Assembly: GCA_013177805.1 (NCBI GenBank) | Contig: JABLXU010000056.1 | Location: 1-34,232 of the forward strand | Direction of reading: 5' to 3' | Source of the DNA: Candidatus Omnitrophota bacterium | GTDB taxonomy: Bacteria > Hinthialibacterota > Hinthialibacteria > Hinthialibacterales > Hinthialibacteraceae | Length of the DNA stretch: 34,232 nt | Shown: one piece after another, positions 24,214 to 31,908 of the stretch | Position numbering within the stretch: the first letter of the stretch is position 1 | Layout: each line of letters opens with the position of its first letter | Position numbers and translations under genes: made by a program | The notes under the pieces: model-generated | What the model was told of the DNA's origin: nothing | The model's database searches: none | The model's input: the letters and a program-made list of their open reading frames with translations, nothing else

Positions 24214-24378
24214 AAACGATTTGAACCTAGGGCGCGAACGCCCCCATCTTGGTCATCGGGTCAATCCAGGCCATCCCGATTCAGACAATAACCCCCCCCT
24301 CCCATCTCAACCCATTCCCTGTCCCGCGCTATGATATTTTGTCAACATCACCCTCGATTCCAAGGATCAAGGCGTAGC

Positions 24379-27081
24379 ATGAACAAAGCCATGCCCAGTC
24401 CGGTCAACGCGAGTTCGCCCGGCGCGGATGACATATCGCCCATGATGCGGCAATACCTCGCCATGAAGGAACGGTGCGGGGACGCGATCCTGTTTTTCCG
24501 TTGCGGCGATTTCTACGAGATGTTCCTGGACGACGCGGTCAAGGCGTCCGAATTGTTGGACATCGCCCTGACGCGCAAATCGGCAGGCAAGGGTCAGACG
24601 GTTCCGCTTGCCGGCATCCCCTATCACGCCGCGCAGAACTATATCTACCGCCTCACCCGCCTCGGCTACCGGGTCGCCGTCTGTGAGCAGATGGAACAAC
24701 CCCAGAAGGGCAAAAAAATCATCCACCGCGAATTGATCCGCACCATCTCGCCAGGGACTATCATCGATTCTGATGTCATTGATGGGAAAGAGAACAATTT
24801 CCTCGCTGCCCTGTTCGACGGCGGCCTGGCGGGCTGGGGCCTGGCCAGCGTGGATGTCACCACCGGTGAGTTCCGGGCTACCTGGGAGAACGGGCCGGAA
24901 GGCTGGCGTTCCATCCTGGCCGAACTGGGCACGCTCAATCCCAGCGAAATCCTGGTGGAGGAAGCAGCCGCCCGTGACGAGGAACTCAAGAAGCAACTGC
25001 GGGCTCAGGCCGATTGCCTGATCACCGCCTTGCCTCCCACGGCCTTCTCGGCGTTGGATTTCGAAGCGCGGGGCGTGGAAATCGTTACCGCCGCGGATCT
25101 CAAGCGGCTTCAGGCGGACCGGGACCTCTACCTCGCCGCCGCGGCCGCTATCTTGTCGTACCTGGAAACGCATCAAAAGGAGACGCTCGGCTATATCCGC
25201 ACATTGGAGCTTTATCGCCGCAGTGGGTTTTTGATCATCGACAAAAACACCGAGCGGAATCTGGAACTGCTCACGTCTACCGGAGAAGGCGGCAAGAAAT
25301 TTTCCCTCCTGGGCGTGCTCGATCTCACCGCCACCGCCATGGGCGGCCGCCTGCTGAAACAGTGGATTCTCCGGCCCCTGCTCGATCTCGACAGAATCCG
25401 CGCCCGCCAGTCGATGGTCCGCCTGCTGGTGGAACAGCCCAACCTCCGTGAGGAACTGCGCCAGTGCCTGCGTTCCGTCCACGACCTGGAACGCCTTTTG
25501 GGCCGTGTGACCTTCGGCAACGCCAACGCCCGCGACCTGGCGGGTCTCCGGCTGTCGCTCGAACAACTGCCCCGCATCAGCGTGTTGCTGCAGGAAACCG
25601 GCGAAATCCCCACCATCCGTCGGGCCTTGTTCCGGGAAGAAGACCCCGCGGCCGGACCGGATTACGTTTCCCCCACAGGCGAATTGATTGATCCGGTGAT
25701 GGAAATCCGCGAACTGCTGGCGGCGGCCTTGGTGGACGATCCGCCCCTTACCGTGCGGGATGGCGGCATGATCCGCGATGGCTACGACCGGGAACTTGAT
25801 GAACTCCGCGCCATGCGTAAGGACGGCCGCGGCTATCTCGCCCAACTGCAGGAACAAGAACGCGCCCGCACCGGCATCCCCTCGCTGCGGGTGGCGTACA
25901 ACAAGGTATTTGGCTATTACATCGAGGTTACCAACACCCACAAGGACAAGATTCCCGAGACATACATCCGCAAACAGACCTTGACCAACGCCGAACGCTT
26001 CATCACGTCCGAACTCAAGGAATTTGAGGCTAAAATCCTCCACGCCGAGGACCGCATCCGCGAATTGGAGTTTGAAATCCTCCAGAAACTGCTCGTGGCC
26101 GTGCGCGGCTACGGCCCCCGCCTCAAAAGCGTGGCGCATCAACTCGCCCGCCTGGATGTGTTGCAAGGTTTGGCCGAGGCCGCGTCCCGGAACGGCTATG
26201 TCTGCCCGGAGGTGAACGATACGGGCGTGATCGACATCCGTGAAGGCCGCCATCCGGTGCTCGAACGGGCCGCCGTGGTGGAATCCTTTGTCCCCAACGA
26301 CTGCCGTCTCGACCAGGACAACGAGCAGATCCTCATCATCACCGGACCCAATATGGCGGGCAAATCCACCTACATCCGCCAGGTGGCGCTGATCACCCTG
26401 ATGGCCCAGATGGGCTCGTTTGTTCCCGCGCGCACGGCCTCCATCGGCCTGGTCGACCGCCTCTTCAGCCGCGTGGGCGCGTCCGACGACCTCGCCCGCG
26501 GCCGCTCCACCTTCATGGTCGAGATGAGCGAAACAGCCCACATCCTTACCCACGCCACGCCCAACAGCCTCGTCATTCTCGACGAGATCGGCCGGGGAAC
26601 CAGCACGTTCGACGGTGTGTCCCTGGCCTGGGCCATCGTCGAATACCTGCACGGCTTGCGGGGCAAGGGCGTCAAGACTCTTTTCGCCACGCACTACCAT
26701 GAACTCGCCGCGTTGGAGGAAACCCACCGCCGGGTGATCAATTATCACGTTCAGGTCAGCGATGAAGGCGGAACGGTACGGTTTTTATACCGGATCGGCC
26801 GCGGCTACACCGACCATTCGTATGGCATCCATGTGGCCGACCTGGCAGGCGTTCCCAAACGGGTCACCTCCCGGGCGCGTAAGATCCTGCAGCGCCTGGA
26901 GCGCGGCGAGCATCTGGCCCTGCAGCCGTCCCGCGATAACGGCGGTGCGTACCAGATTTCGCTCTTCAGCATGCTCGACGAACCGTTCCGTGCCCGCCTG
27001 GCCGATCTCGATCCCGAGACCCTCTCTCCCATCGACGCCCTGCACATTCTGACCGAATTGGTCTCCGAAGCCCGCCGGTAA
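24379..27081 (+). CDS. mutS: DNA mismatch repair protein MutS
   Basis: ATG 24379 is used (the frame opens at 24331); AAGG lies 8 bases upstream. The 900-residue ATPase recognises base mismatches and starts repair with MutL, which is not in the window. N-terminal mismatch-binding domain: MMRQYLAMKERCGDAILFF, then FYE (45-47) whose Phe wedges into the mismatch. Connector, lever (TGEGGKKFSLLGVLDLTATA; RLLKQWILRPL) and clamp regions follow. The ATPase domain has Walker A GPNMAGKST (656-664), FMVEMSET, Walker B LVILDEIGRGTSTFDG with Asp735-Glu736, and FATHYHEL. The length is normal for MutS1. A long antisense frame (24367-26748) is a composition artefact. Confidence 0.97.
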   Translation: MNKAMPSPVNASSPGADDISPMMRQYLAMKERCGDAILFFRCGDFYEMFLDDAVKASELLDIALTRKSAGKGQTVPLAGIPYHAAQNYIYRLTRLGYRVAVCEQMEQPQKGKKIIHRELIRTISPGTIIDSDVIDGKENNFLAALFDGGLAGWGLASVDVTTGEFRATWENGPEGWRSILAELGTLNPSEILVEEAAARDEELKKQLRAQADCLITALPPTAFSALDFEARGVEIVTAADLKRLQADRDLYLAAAAAILSYLETHQKETLGYIRTLELYRRSGFLIIDKNTERNLELLTSTGEGGKKFSLLGVLDLTATAMGGRLLKQWILRPLLDLDRIRARQSMVRLLVEQPNLREELRQCLRSVHDLERLLGRVTFGNANARDLAGLRLSLEQLPRISVLLQETGEIPTIRRALFREEDPAAGPDYVSPTGELIDPVMEIRELLAAALVDDPPLTVRDGGMIRDGYDRELDELRAMRKDGRGYLAQLQEQERARTGIPSLRVAYNKVFGYYIEVTNTHKDKIPETYIRKQTLTNAERFITSELKEFEAKILHAEDRIRELEFEILQKLLVAVRGYGPRLKSVAHQLARLDVLQGLAEAASRNGYVCPEVNDTGVIDIREGRHPVLERAAVVESFVPNDCRLDQDNEQILIITGPNMAGKSTYIRQVALITLMAQMGSFVPARTASIGLVDRLFSRVGASDDLARGRSTFMVEMSETAHILTHATPNSLVILDEIGRGTSTFDGVSLAWAIVEYLHGLRGKGVKTLFATHYHELAALEETHRRVINYHVQVSDEGGTVRFLYRIGRGYTDHSYGIHVADLAGVPKRVTSRARKILQRLERGEHLALQPSRDNGGAYQISLFSMLDEPFRARLADLDPETLSPIDALHILTELVSEARR

Positions 27082-27261
27082 GGATCTGGGAATTCGAATC
27101 AGCAAATGCGGGATGAGGCAAGGGAATCTTGCCGGGATGGAGCCAGGTGTATACCCAGGTTATTGCTTGGTTAATCCTACCCCTTACCCTCCATTGGTTG
27201 GGGGCTGGTTCTTTGATACGCTGGAGGATCAGTCCGGCATGGGATAAGGAGGAAGGCGATC

Positions 27262-28629
27262 ATGATAGGCGCACTCACGCAAGGCACCCGGCGGGATTTT
27301 CTGCGGAGAATGGGCAGCGCTGCCTTGGGGCTCACCGCGGGCTGGGCGCGGCTGGGCCTGGCCAACGCGCAAGAGCAACGCAAACCCAATTTTGTTATTA
27401 TTTTTTGTGATGATCTGGGCTATGGCGATTTGAGTTGCTACGGCGCAAAAAAAATCCGGACTCCCAACCTAGACCGCATGGCGGAAGAGGGGATGCATTT
27501 CAACAGTTTCTATGCCTGCGCACCGGTGTGCACGCCATCGCGCGCGGGATTGCTGACCGGGCGGTACCCCATCCGCAGCGGGCTGACGAATGTCTTGTTT
27601 CCGAATAGCCAGGACGGGATCGATGATACGGAAATCACGCTGGCCGAAGCGCTGAAAACCTGCGGCTACGCCACCGCCTGCATTGGCAAGTGGCACCTGG
27701 GGCATCAGCCGTCCTTTCTGCCCACGCGGCATGGTTTCGATTATTACTTTGGAATCCCCTACAGCAACGATATGGATGTGCCAAAACGGGGCGATCCGCC
27801 GATCCCCCTGATGCGCAACGAGGCAATCATCGAGCAGCCCGCGGATCAGGACACGCTCACCCGGCGTTACACCGAGGAAGCCCGCCGGTTCATTGCGGAA
27901 CACAAAAACGAGCCTTTCTTCCTCTATCTGCCGCATACCATGCCGCATGTGCCGCTGCATGCATCGCCCTCCTTCGCCGGCCGTTCCCCAGGCGGCCTCT
28001 ACGGCGACGTAGTAGAAGAGATCGACTGGAGCGTGGGTGAAATTCTGGCCGAATTGAAGCAACAAGGCCTGGACGGGAACACCCTCGTCATCTTCACCAG
28101 CGACAACGGTCCGTGGCTATCCCAACGGGAGAACGGCGGCAGCGCGGGAAAATTGCGCCTGGGCAAAGGAACCACCTTTGAGGGCGGGATGCGCGAGCCG
28201 TGTATCATGCGCTGGCCGGGAACCATCCGGGCGGGAAGCGTCTATGACGGTCCGTCCGGCACACTGGATCTGTTTCCAACCCTGGTAGGCCTGGCGGGCG
28301 GTTCATTACCGGAAGGCCGTGTCTATGATGGATGCGACATCCGCCCGGTGCTCATGGAAGAAGGCGTCCGGCCGGCGAAGGAGTTTTATTATTTCAATGG
28401 GCAGGAGCTGCAAGCCTGCCGGCATGGGCGTTGGAAAGCCAAAAAGCCCTTCAAGGGCAATGTGTATGGCGAGCCGCTGGAACATCCCTGGCTGCTGTTC
28501 GACCTGGAGCGGGATCCGGGGGAAACCACGAACCTGGCGGACCGGCATCCGGCCATCCTGGCTTCCCTGCAAATGAAAATGGATCAATTTCGGAAAGATT
28601 TGGGTGATGTGCCCAAGGCGAAACGGTGA
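27262..28629 (+). CDS. Tat-exported sulfatase, Cys-type formylglycine site
   Basis: ATG 27262 follows AAGGAGG (27246-27252) by 9 bases. The 455-residue protein begins with a twin-arginine signal (TRRDFLRRMGSAALGL), so it is exported folded. It is a type I sulfatase of the alkaline phosphatase superfamily. Asp50-Asp51 (IIFCDDLGYGD) and Asp281-Asn282 (FTSDNGPW) bind calcium. Cys90 in CTPSR (90-94), followed by AGLLTGR, is the residue converted to formylglycine. Lys143 and His145 in IGKWHLGH and the PHTMPHVPLH stretch complete the active site. It hydrolyses sulfate esters, probably on sulfated polysaccharides; the exact substrate is unknown. Maturation needs a formylglycine-generating enzyme, not seen here. 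Its 3' end overlaps the convergent lipoprotein gene by 46 bases. Confidence 0.95.
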   Translation: MIGALTQGTRRDFLRRMGSAALGLTAGWARLGLANAQEQRKPNFVIIFCDDLGYGDLSCYGAKKIRTPNLDRMAEEGMHFNSFYACAPVCTPSRAGLLTGRYPIRSGLTNVLFPNSQDGIDDTEITLAEALKTCGYATACIGKWHLGHQPSFLPTRHGFDYYFGIPYSNDMDVPKRGDPPIPLMRNEAIIEQPADQDTLTRRYTEEARRFIAEHKNEPFFLYLPHTMPHVPLHASPSFAGRSPGGLYGDVVEEIDWSVGEILAELKQQGLDGNTLVIFTSDNGPWLSQRENGGSAGKLRLGKGTTFEGGMREPCIMRWPGTIRAGSVYDGPSGTLDLFPTLVGLAGGSLPEGRVYDGCDIRPVLMEEGVRPAKEFYYFNGQELQACRHGRWKAKKPFKGNVYGEPLEHPWLLFDLERDPGETTNLADRHPAILASLQMKMDQFRKDLGDVPKAKR

Positions 28630-29168
28630 GAATCTATTCCGGGAATCCCTGTTGACCGAAGCGAATTGATTTTCCGGCCGGAGGGGTCCCCGCCGGGCGT
28701 GGCGCTTTTCACCTCCGCCTGGAGGGTGGCTTCGCAGCGGTCGATCCGAAAAGTCCCCAGCGCGGGAAAAGGATGCTGTTTAATTTCAATCAAGTATTCC
28801 TCACCCGGCGCAAGCTCGATATCGAAAGAGTAAATCTGCTCATGGATCCGTTGGGTATATCGTTCCCGGGCGTGAAGGATGACATAGATGTCCGTCAGGG
28901 TTTGCGTTCCGTGGTTGATTATCGTCCCGCTGGGCCTCAGCCAGGTGCTTTTGGCTTTGGGAGGAGGTGGCATTCCAGGTGGCAGACCTTCCGCAGATTG
29001 ATCCACCAACATTACCTGCGCTTCCCACCGCCCATCTTTCAAGGTGAGCCCGGGACTCGACGCCCCGCTAATAGTCAGCGGCCCGGATTGGCCTGGAGAA
29101 CACCCGGCGGCCGCGATCACCACGGCCGCCAGGGATAACCATACTCGGAAAGACCTTTTGATTTTCAT
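28584..29168 (-). CDS. Putative lipoprotein, 194 aa
   Basis: ATG 29168 begins a lipoprotein signal: basic start, hydrophobic core LSLAAVVIAAAGC with the lipid-modified Cys at residue 23. The mature part has a Pro-rich stretch (GLPPGMPPPPKAKS) and a beta-rich region (TIINHGTQTLTDIYVILHAR, FDIELAPGEEYLIEIKQ) that suggests an immunoglobulin-like or FxLYD-like fold. Such folds are known from other envelope lipoproteins. The last 30 or so residues (SGRKINSLRSTG...KSFRN) are read antisense to the sulfatase gene and look like run-on sequence, so the original stop may have been lost. It starts 11 bases after the gene at 29180 ends and is probably co-transcribed with it. Confidence 0.7.
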   Translation of the reverse strand: MKIKRSFRVWLSLAAVVIAAAGCSPGQSGPLTISGASSPGLTLKDGRWEAQVMLVDQSAEGLPPGMPPPPKAKSTWLRPSGTIINHGTQTLTDIYVILHARERYTQRIHEQIYSFDIELAPGEEYLIEIKQHPFPALGTFRIDRCEATLQAEVKSATPGGDPSGRKINSLRSTGIPGIDSHRFALGTSPKSFRN

Positions 29169-29179
29169 GATGGATAAAT

Positions 29180-30181
29180 CTATTCCTTCAATAAATCATT
29201 AAACATCGCCATGGCATCATCCAAGGTTATTCCCAAGGCTTGTGGGAACAAAGTGATTTGTTGGGGAATGATGTCGGCATTGTTTTCTAGAGTAGATTTT
29301 TCGATCTTAACCCAGGATTCTGTTTCCAGATCATAAACCTGGCAATCCGGAGGAAAAATGAATGAATCCGTAATGGCTTTAATATCCACATTCCGAACCA
29401 AAGATAAAACCTCTAATTTTGTGGGTTGAATTTCTTCTTGAAAGATAGTCTGAATTCCAGTTTTGGGGTAATGTATACCATCCTCCAAGGTCATCCATTC
29501 CAGGATGCTGTGCTGCAGAACATCCTTCCAAGGTGAATTCTCGTCCGCGCGGGTCTGGCGAAAAATCTTTACAGGCAACATGCCATGATTCTGATCGAAG
29601 GTGACCTGATATCGGATTTCACCCTTGGCGGTCTTGGCGATCAGATTCACAATGTTGTAATTTCCGTCCAGCGATTGAATCAATTGGTCTGGTTTTATAT
29701 ATTCGACTTCGCCACGCAAGATATTGGGTATTTCGGCCCCCATGATCCGGCGATAGTAGTTTTCCGGACTTTCAGGGGATAAGAAGATTACGTTTCTACC
29801 CGTTTCAATATTCCCCGTATTATTGATAGGCTGGAAACCCCGGCTCATTATTCCATCGAAAACCGCTAACTGACGGGATGGCGCCTGCGTGGACGTAAAT
29901 CCATATTCATAGATCTCCTCCCGGAAACAGCGTCCATTGGGACGGCTTTCGAATCCACTCAGGACCAACAGGGAAATGCCAGGAAAATTATTTGGATTAC
30001 CGTCTCTTTGAATGGTAAAGAGAGTGGCATGGTCACCGACCGCCTTCAGGGTGGCGTCCATTGGGTCCGCGATTTCCTGCAGAGCCGGCTGGCTCAAGGC
30101 GGGAGATGTCATCAATAGCCCAAATGCCGCGATCAGAAGCACAAAATGAGTTAATCTTCGGCATGAATATGAATAATTCAT
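29180..30181 (-). CDS. Secreted protein, probable LolA-like fold (1)
   Basis: ATG 30181 has AGGAG about 9 bases upstream; the frame runs to 30202. The 333-residue product has a signal peptide (MNYSYSCRRLTHFVLLIAAF...PALS). The mature part alternates beta strands typical of LolA/LppX-type proteins, for example EIRYQVTFDQNHGMLPVKIF, then MTLEDGIHYPKTGIQTIF, and ends with SFIFPPDCQVYDLETESWV. That 'FPP..VYD' end is familiar from unnamed secreted proteins of planctomycetes (from memory). No catalytic motif was found. A role in binding or carrying a hydrophobic molecule is only inferred. It is the fourth gene of the minus-strand set that starts with the sigma factor. Confidence 0.65.
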   Translation of the reverse strand: MNYSYSCRRLTHFVLLIAAFGLLMTSPALSQPALQEIADPMDATLKAVGDHATLFTIQRDGNPNNFPGISLLVLSGFESRPNGRCFREEIYEYGFTSTQAPSRQLAVFDGIMSRGFQPINNTGNIETGRNVIFLSPESPENYYRRIMGAEIPNILRGEVEYIKPDQLIQSLDGNYNIVNLIAKTAKGEIRYQVTFDQNHGMLPVKIFRQTRADENSPWKDVLQHSILEWMTLEDGIHYPKTGIQTIFQEEIQPTKLEVLSLVRNVDIKAITDSFIFPPDCQVYDLETESWVKIEKSTLENNADIIPQQITLFPQALGITLDDAMAMFNDLLKE

Positions 30182-30276
30182 GATAGTATCTCCTGGGACC
30201 AATGATTAATTATTTCAATCAATGCCACTGCTTCAAACTGAGTAGTTCAATATTACTCAATTTTACCTATATTTCA

Positions 30277-31308
30277 TTATTCGCCATCATCTTTCGATTC
30301 TTCCTTCGGGATGGTGACGATTGTATATTCCGGATTGGAAACAATGGCCATGGCTTCGTCGATAAAGTCGGTATTGATATCTTCCAGATCGATTAATTCA
30401 TAAGATTTTTGTTCGACGTCCTGCCGGTCCTGTGGATTCATCATTGTGATCTGCACAAAACGGGGGACATACCGCCCGAGCTTGTCATGAAGAAAATAAT
30501 CATCCAGAAATATTTGCATGGATGGTTCATCATGGTCGATAAGTTCATGCCGGCGCAACAGGGGTTCGCCCTCCCGCCATTCGATTTCAATTTCATTGTA
30601 TAACTGAGGCGTATTTTTAAAAACCAATCTCAAGACGTCTTGTGTCGAATTGCATTCCGGCTCGTGCCGGATAACCTCAATGGGTAATACACTCTCGGTT
30701 AATTTCAGCCGAGTTAATATTTCATTCAGGTTATGATAGACCGAAAAGAAATATAGAACATCATCATTATAGGCATATCGGCTATTTTTATTGTGCTCTA
30801 TTTTTTTGCCAGGGTAATGCACAAGGTAACTTTCATTACCCATTCCTGTATTGATAAATGACATTCCCTCCTCGTAGGGCATTACATATATATGGTTCAC
30901 ATTGTCAATGGAGCCATCTACCTGGTCAGTCCGCTGGAACTTGGAGGCGCGCCAAATCCGGTTTTTGAAAACGCGAAGCGGTTGGTTGGTTTTCTCGAAG
31001 GAGTTCCATAGTGAGCGTTCTAAATCACTAGCAATTAGATCATGACCGCGTAACTTCACACGGCTGATCATCGCGTTGATTTTTTCGGCGATTTCCTGGT
31101 CGCCCAGCGGCGTTTTGTATAAAAAATAAATGAATTCCATTTTGAAGCTGGTAATCGATTGCGAATGCTCTTCCGCTTTGTTTTGGATGATCTGGAGAAT
31201 CTCATCCACTGGAATATCAGTTGCCTGAGAAGTCCGACACGAAAAAATGATAACCAATACAATAAGCATTGACATGAAATTATGATTGGTTGATTTTCGA
31301 GTATTCAT
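30277..31308 (-). CDS. Secreted protein, probable LolA-like fold (2)
   Basis: ATG 31308 follows a strong AAGGAGGATG. The 343-residue protein has a signal peptide (about residues 1-29; FMSMLIVLVIIFSCRTSQA). A helix (VDEILQIIQNKAEEHSQ) comes next, and then strands (LYNEIEIEWREGEPLLRRHE, DYFLHDKLGRYVPRFVQITM) in the order seen in LolA-like proteins. The C-terminus is acidic (PKEESKDDGE). It is similar in layout but not obviously in sequence to the next gene (29180-30181), so the two may be distant paralogues. Only 20 bases separate it from the Cys-rich gene upstream, which indicates co-transcription. A TGAGTA/TACTCA stem in the 95-base gap after it has no T-run. DNA here is more AT-rich than the metabolic block. 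Confidence 0.65.
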   Translation of the reverse strand: MNTRKSTNHNFMSMLIVLVIIFSCRTSQATDIPVDEILQIIQNKAEEHSQSITSFKMEFIYFLYKTPLGDQEIAEKINAMISRVKLRGHDLIASDLERSLWNSFEKTNQPLRVFKNRIWRASKFQRTDQVDGSIDNVNHIYVMPYEEGMSFINTGMGNESYLVHYPGKKIEHNKNSRYAYNDDVLYFFSVYHNLNEILTRLKLTESVLPIEVIRHEPECNSTQDVLRLVFKNTPQLYNEIEIEWREGEPLLRRHELIDHDEPSMQIFLDDYFLHDKLGRYVPRFVQITMMNPQDRQDVEQKSYELIDLEDINTDFIDEAMAIVSNPEYTIVTIPKEESKDDGE

Positions 31309-31329
31309 TTTTTCATCCTCCTTGAAAAT

Positions 31330-31815
31330 CTAGCTTGCACTCACACAGGTACAGTAACCACCAATGATTGTAACACTATTTACATCCGGATAGCAATCTT
31401 CTATAAAGTCACACCAGTCATCACCTGAGATTTCAGTGATACAAGCCACACAACCAGGGCATGACCAAATTTGACCCGAAATGCAACCTGCGCAGGAAGA
31501 GCCACAGATGGTTAATGTAATAATTCTTACAGCAATCTTTGTCACCGCCCAATCAGTTAAGCACGGCCATTTTTTCCCGCAATCGTTGTTATATAAATTT
31601 GAACACACAGAAGGAACCTCTGTAGGTCCACACATTACGTATCGGTAATGCAATATTTCAAAATCATTGCAACCATTACCAGCGATACATTCGCATTCCA
31701 CAAGATGTTCTTGTATTTCTATATTACAGGCCTGACCACCGCATGAAAATACATTTAGAGTATTGAACAGCTGAATATTGCTAAATATTATTGCTGCAAT
31801 TAAAAAATTTTTCAT
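31330..31815 (-). CDS. Cysteine-rich secreted protein, 19 Cys in 161 aa
   Basis: ATG 31815 is chosen because AAGGAG lies 8 bases upstream; the frame opens at 31848. Residues 1-24 are a signal peptide (MKNFLIAAIIFSNIQLFNTL). The sequence NVFSC is close to, but not, a lipobox. The mature protein has 19 Cys in about 137 residues. A hydrophobic stretch (WAVTKIAVRIITLTI) is followed by three CxxC pairs (SSCAGC, then SCPGCVAC) and it ends in CTCVSAS. Such density suggests many disulfides or metal binding outside the cytoplasm. I do not recognise the family; Cys-rich hydrophobic bacteriocins such as halocin C8 are a loose analogy only. The gene is very AT-rich. It lies between the TPR/anti-sigma gene (93 bp upstream) and the LolA-like genes. 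Confidence 0.65.
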   Translation of the reverse strand: MKNFLIAAIIFSNIQLFNTLNVFSCGGQACNIEIQEHLVECECIAGNGCNDFEILHYRYVMCGPTEVPSVCSNLYNNDCGKKWPCLTDWAVTKIAVRIITLTICGSSCAGCISGQIWSCPGCVACITEISGDDWCDFIEDCYPDVNSVTIIGGYCTCVSAS

Positions 31816-31908
31816 TATTTTACTCCTTGTTTTATATATAAATATCATTTATTTTATTAAACCATTTTGTACATAATAGAATTCTATCTGCATTCAATGA
31901 ATAACTAA

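Larger units (their letters stand above)
23887..24378. other. Structured spacer upstream of mutS
   Basis: This 492 bp divergent spacer holds three hairpins (24031-24049, 24052-24069, 24173-24213) and the best copy of the dispersed palindrome. Frames through it are not protein-like. A promoter for mutS is expected near the right end but was not pinned down. Confidence 0.55.

Noticed and set aside
24367..26748. 793-codon antisense frame over mutS
   Set aside because: Long antisense frames are common in GC-rich genes with biased codons; mutS on the plus strand is certain.
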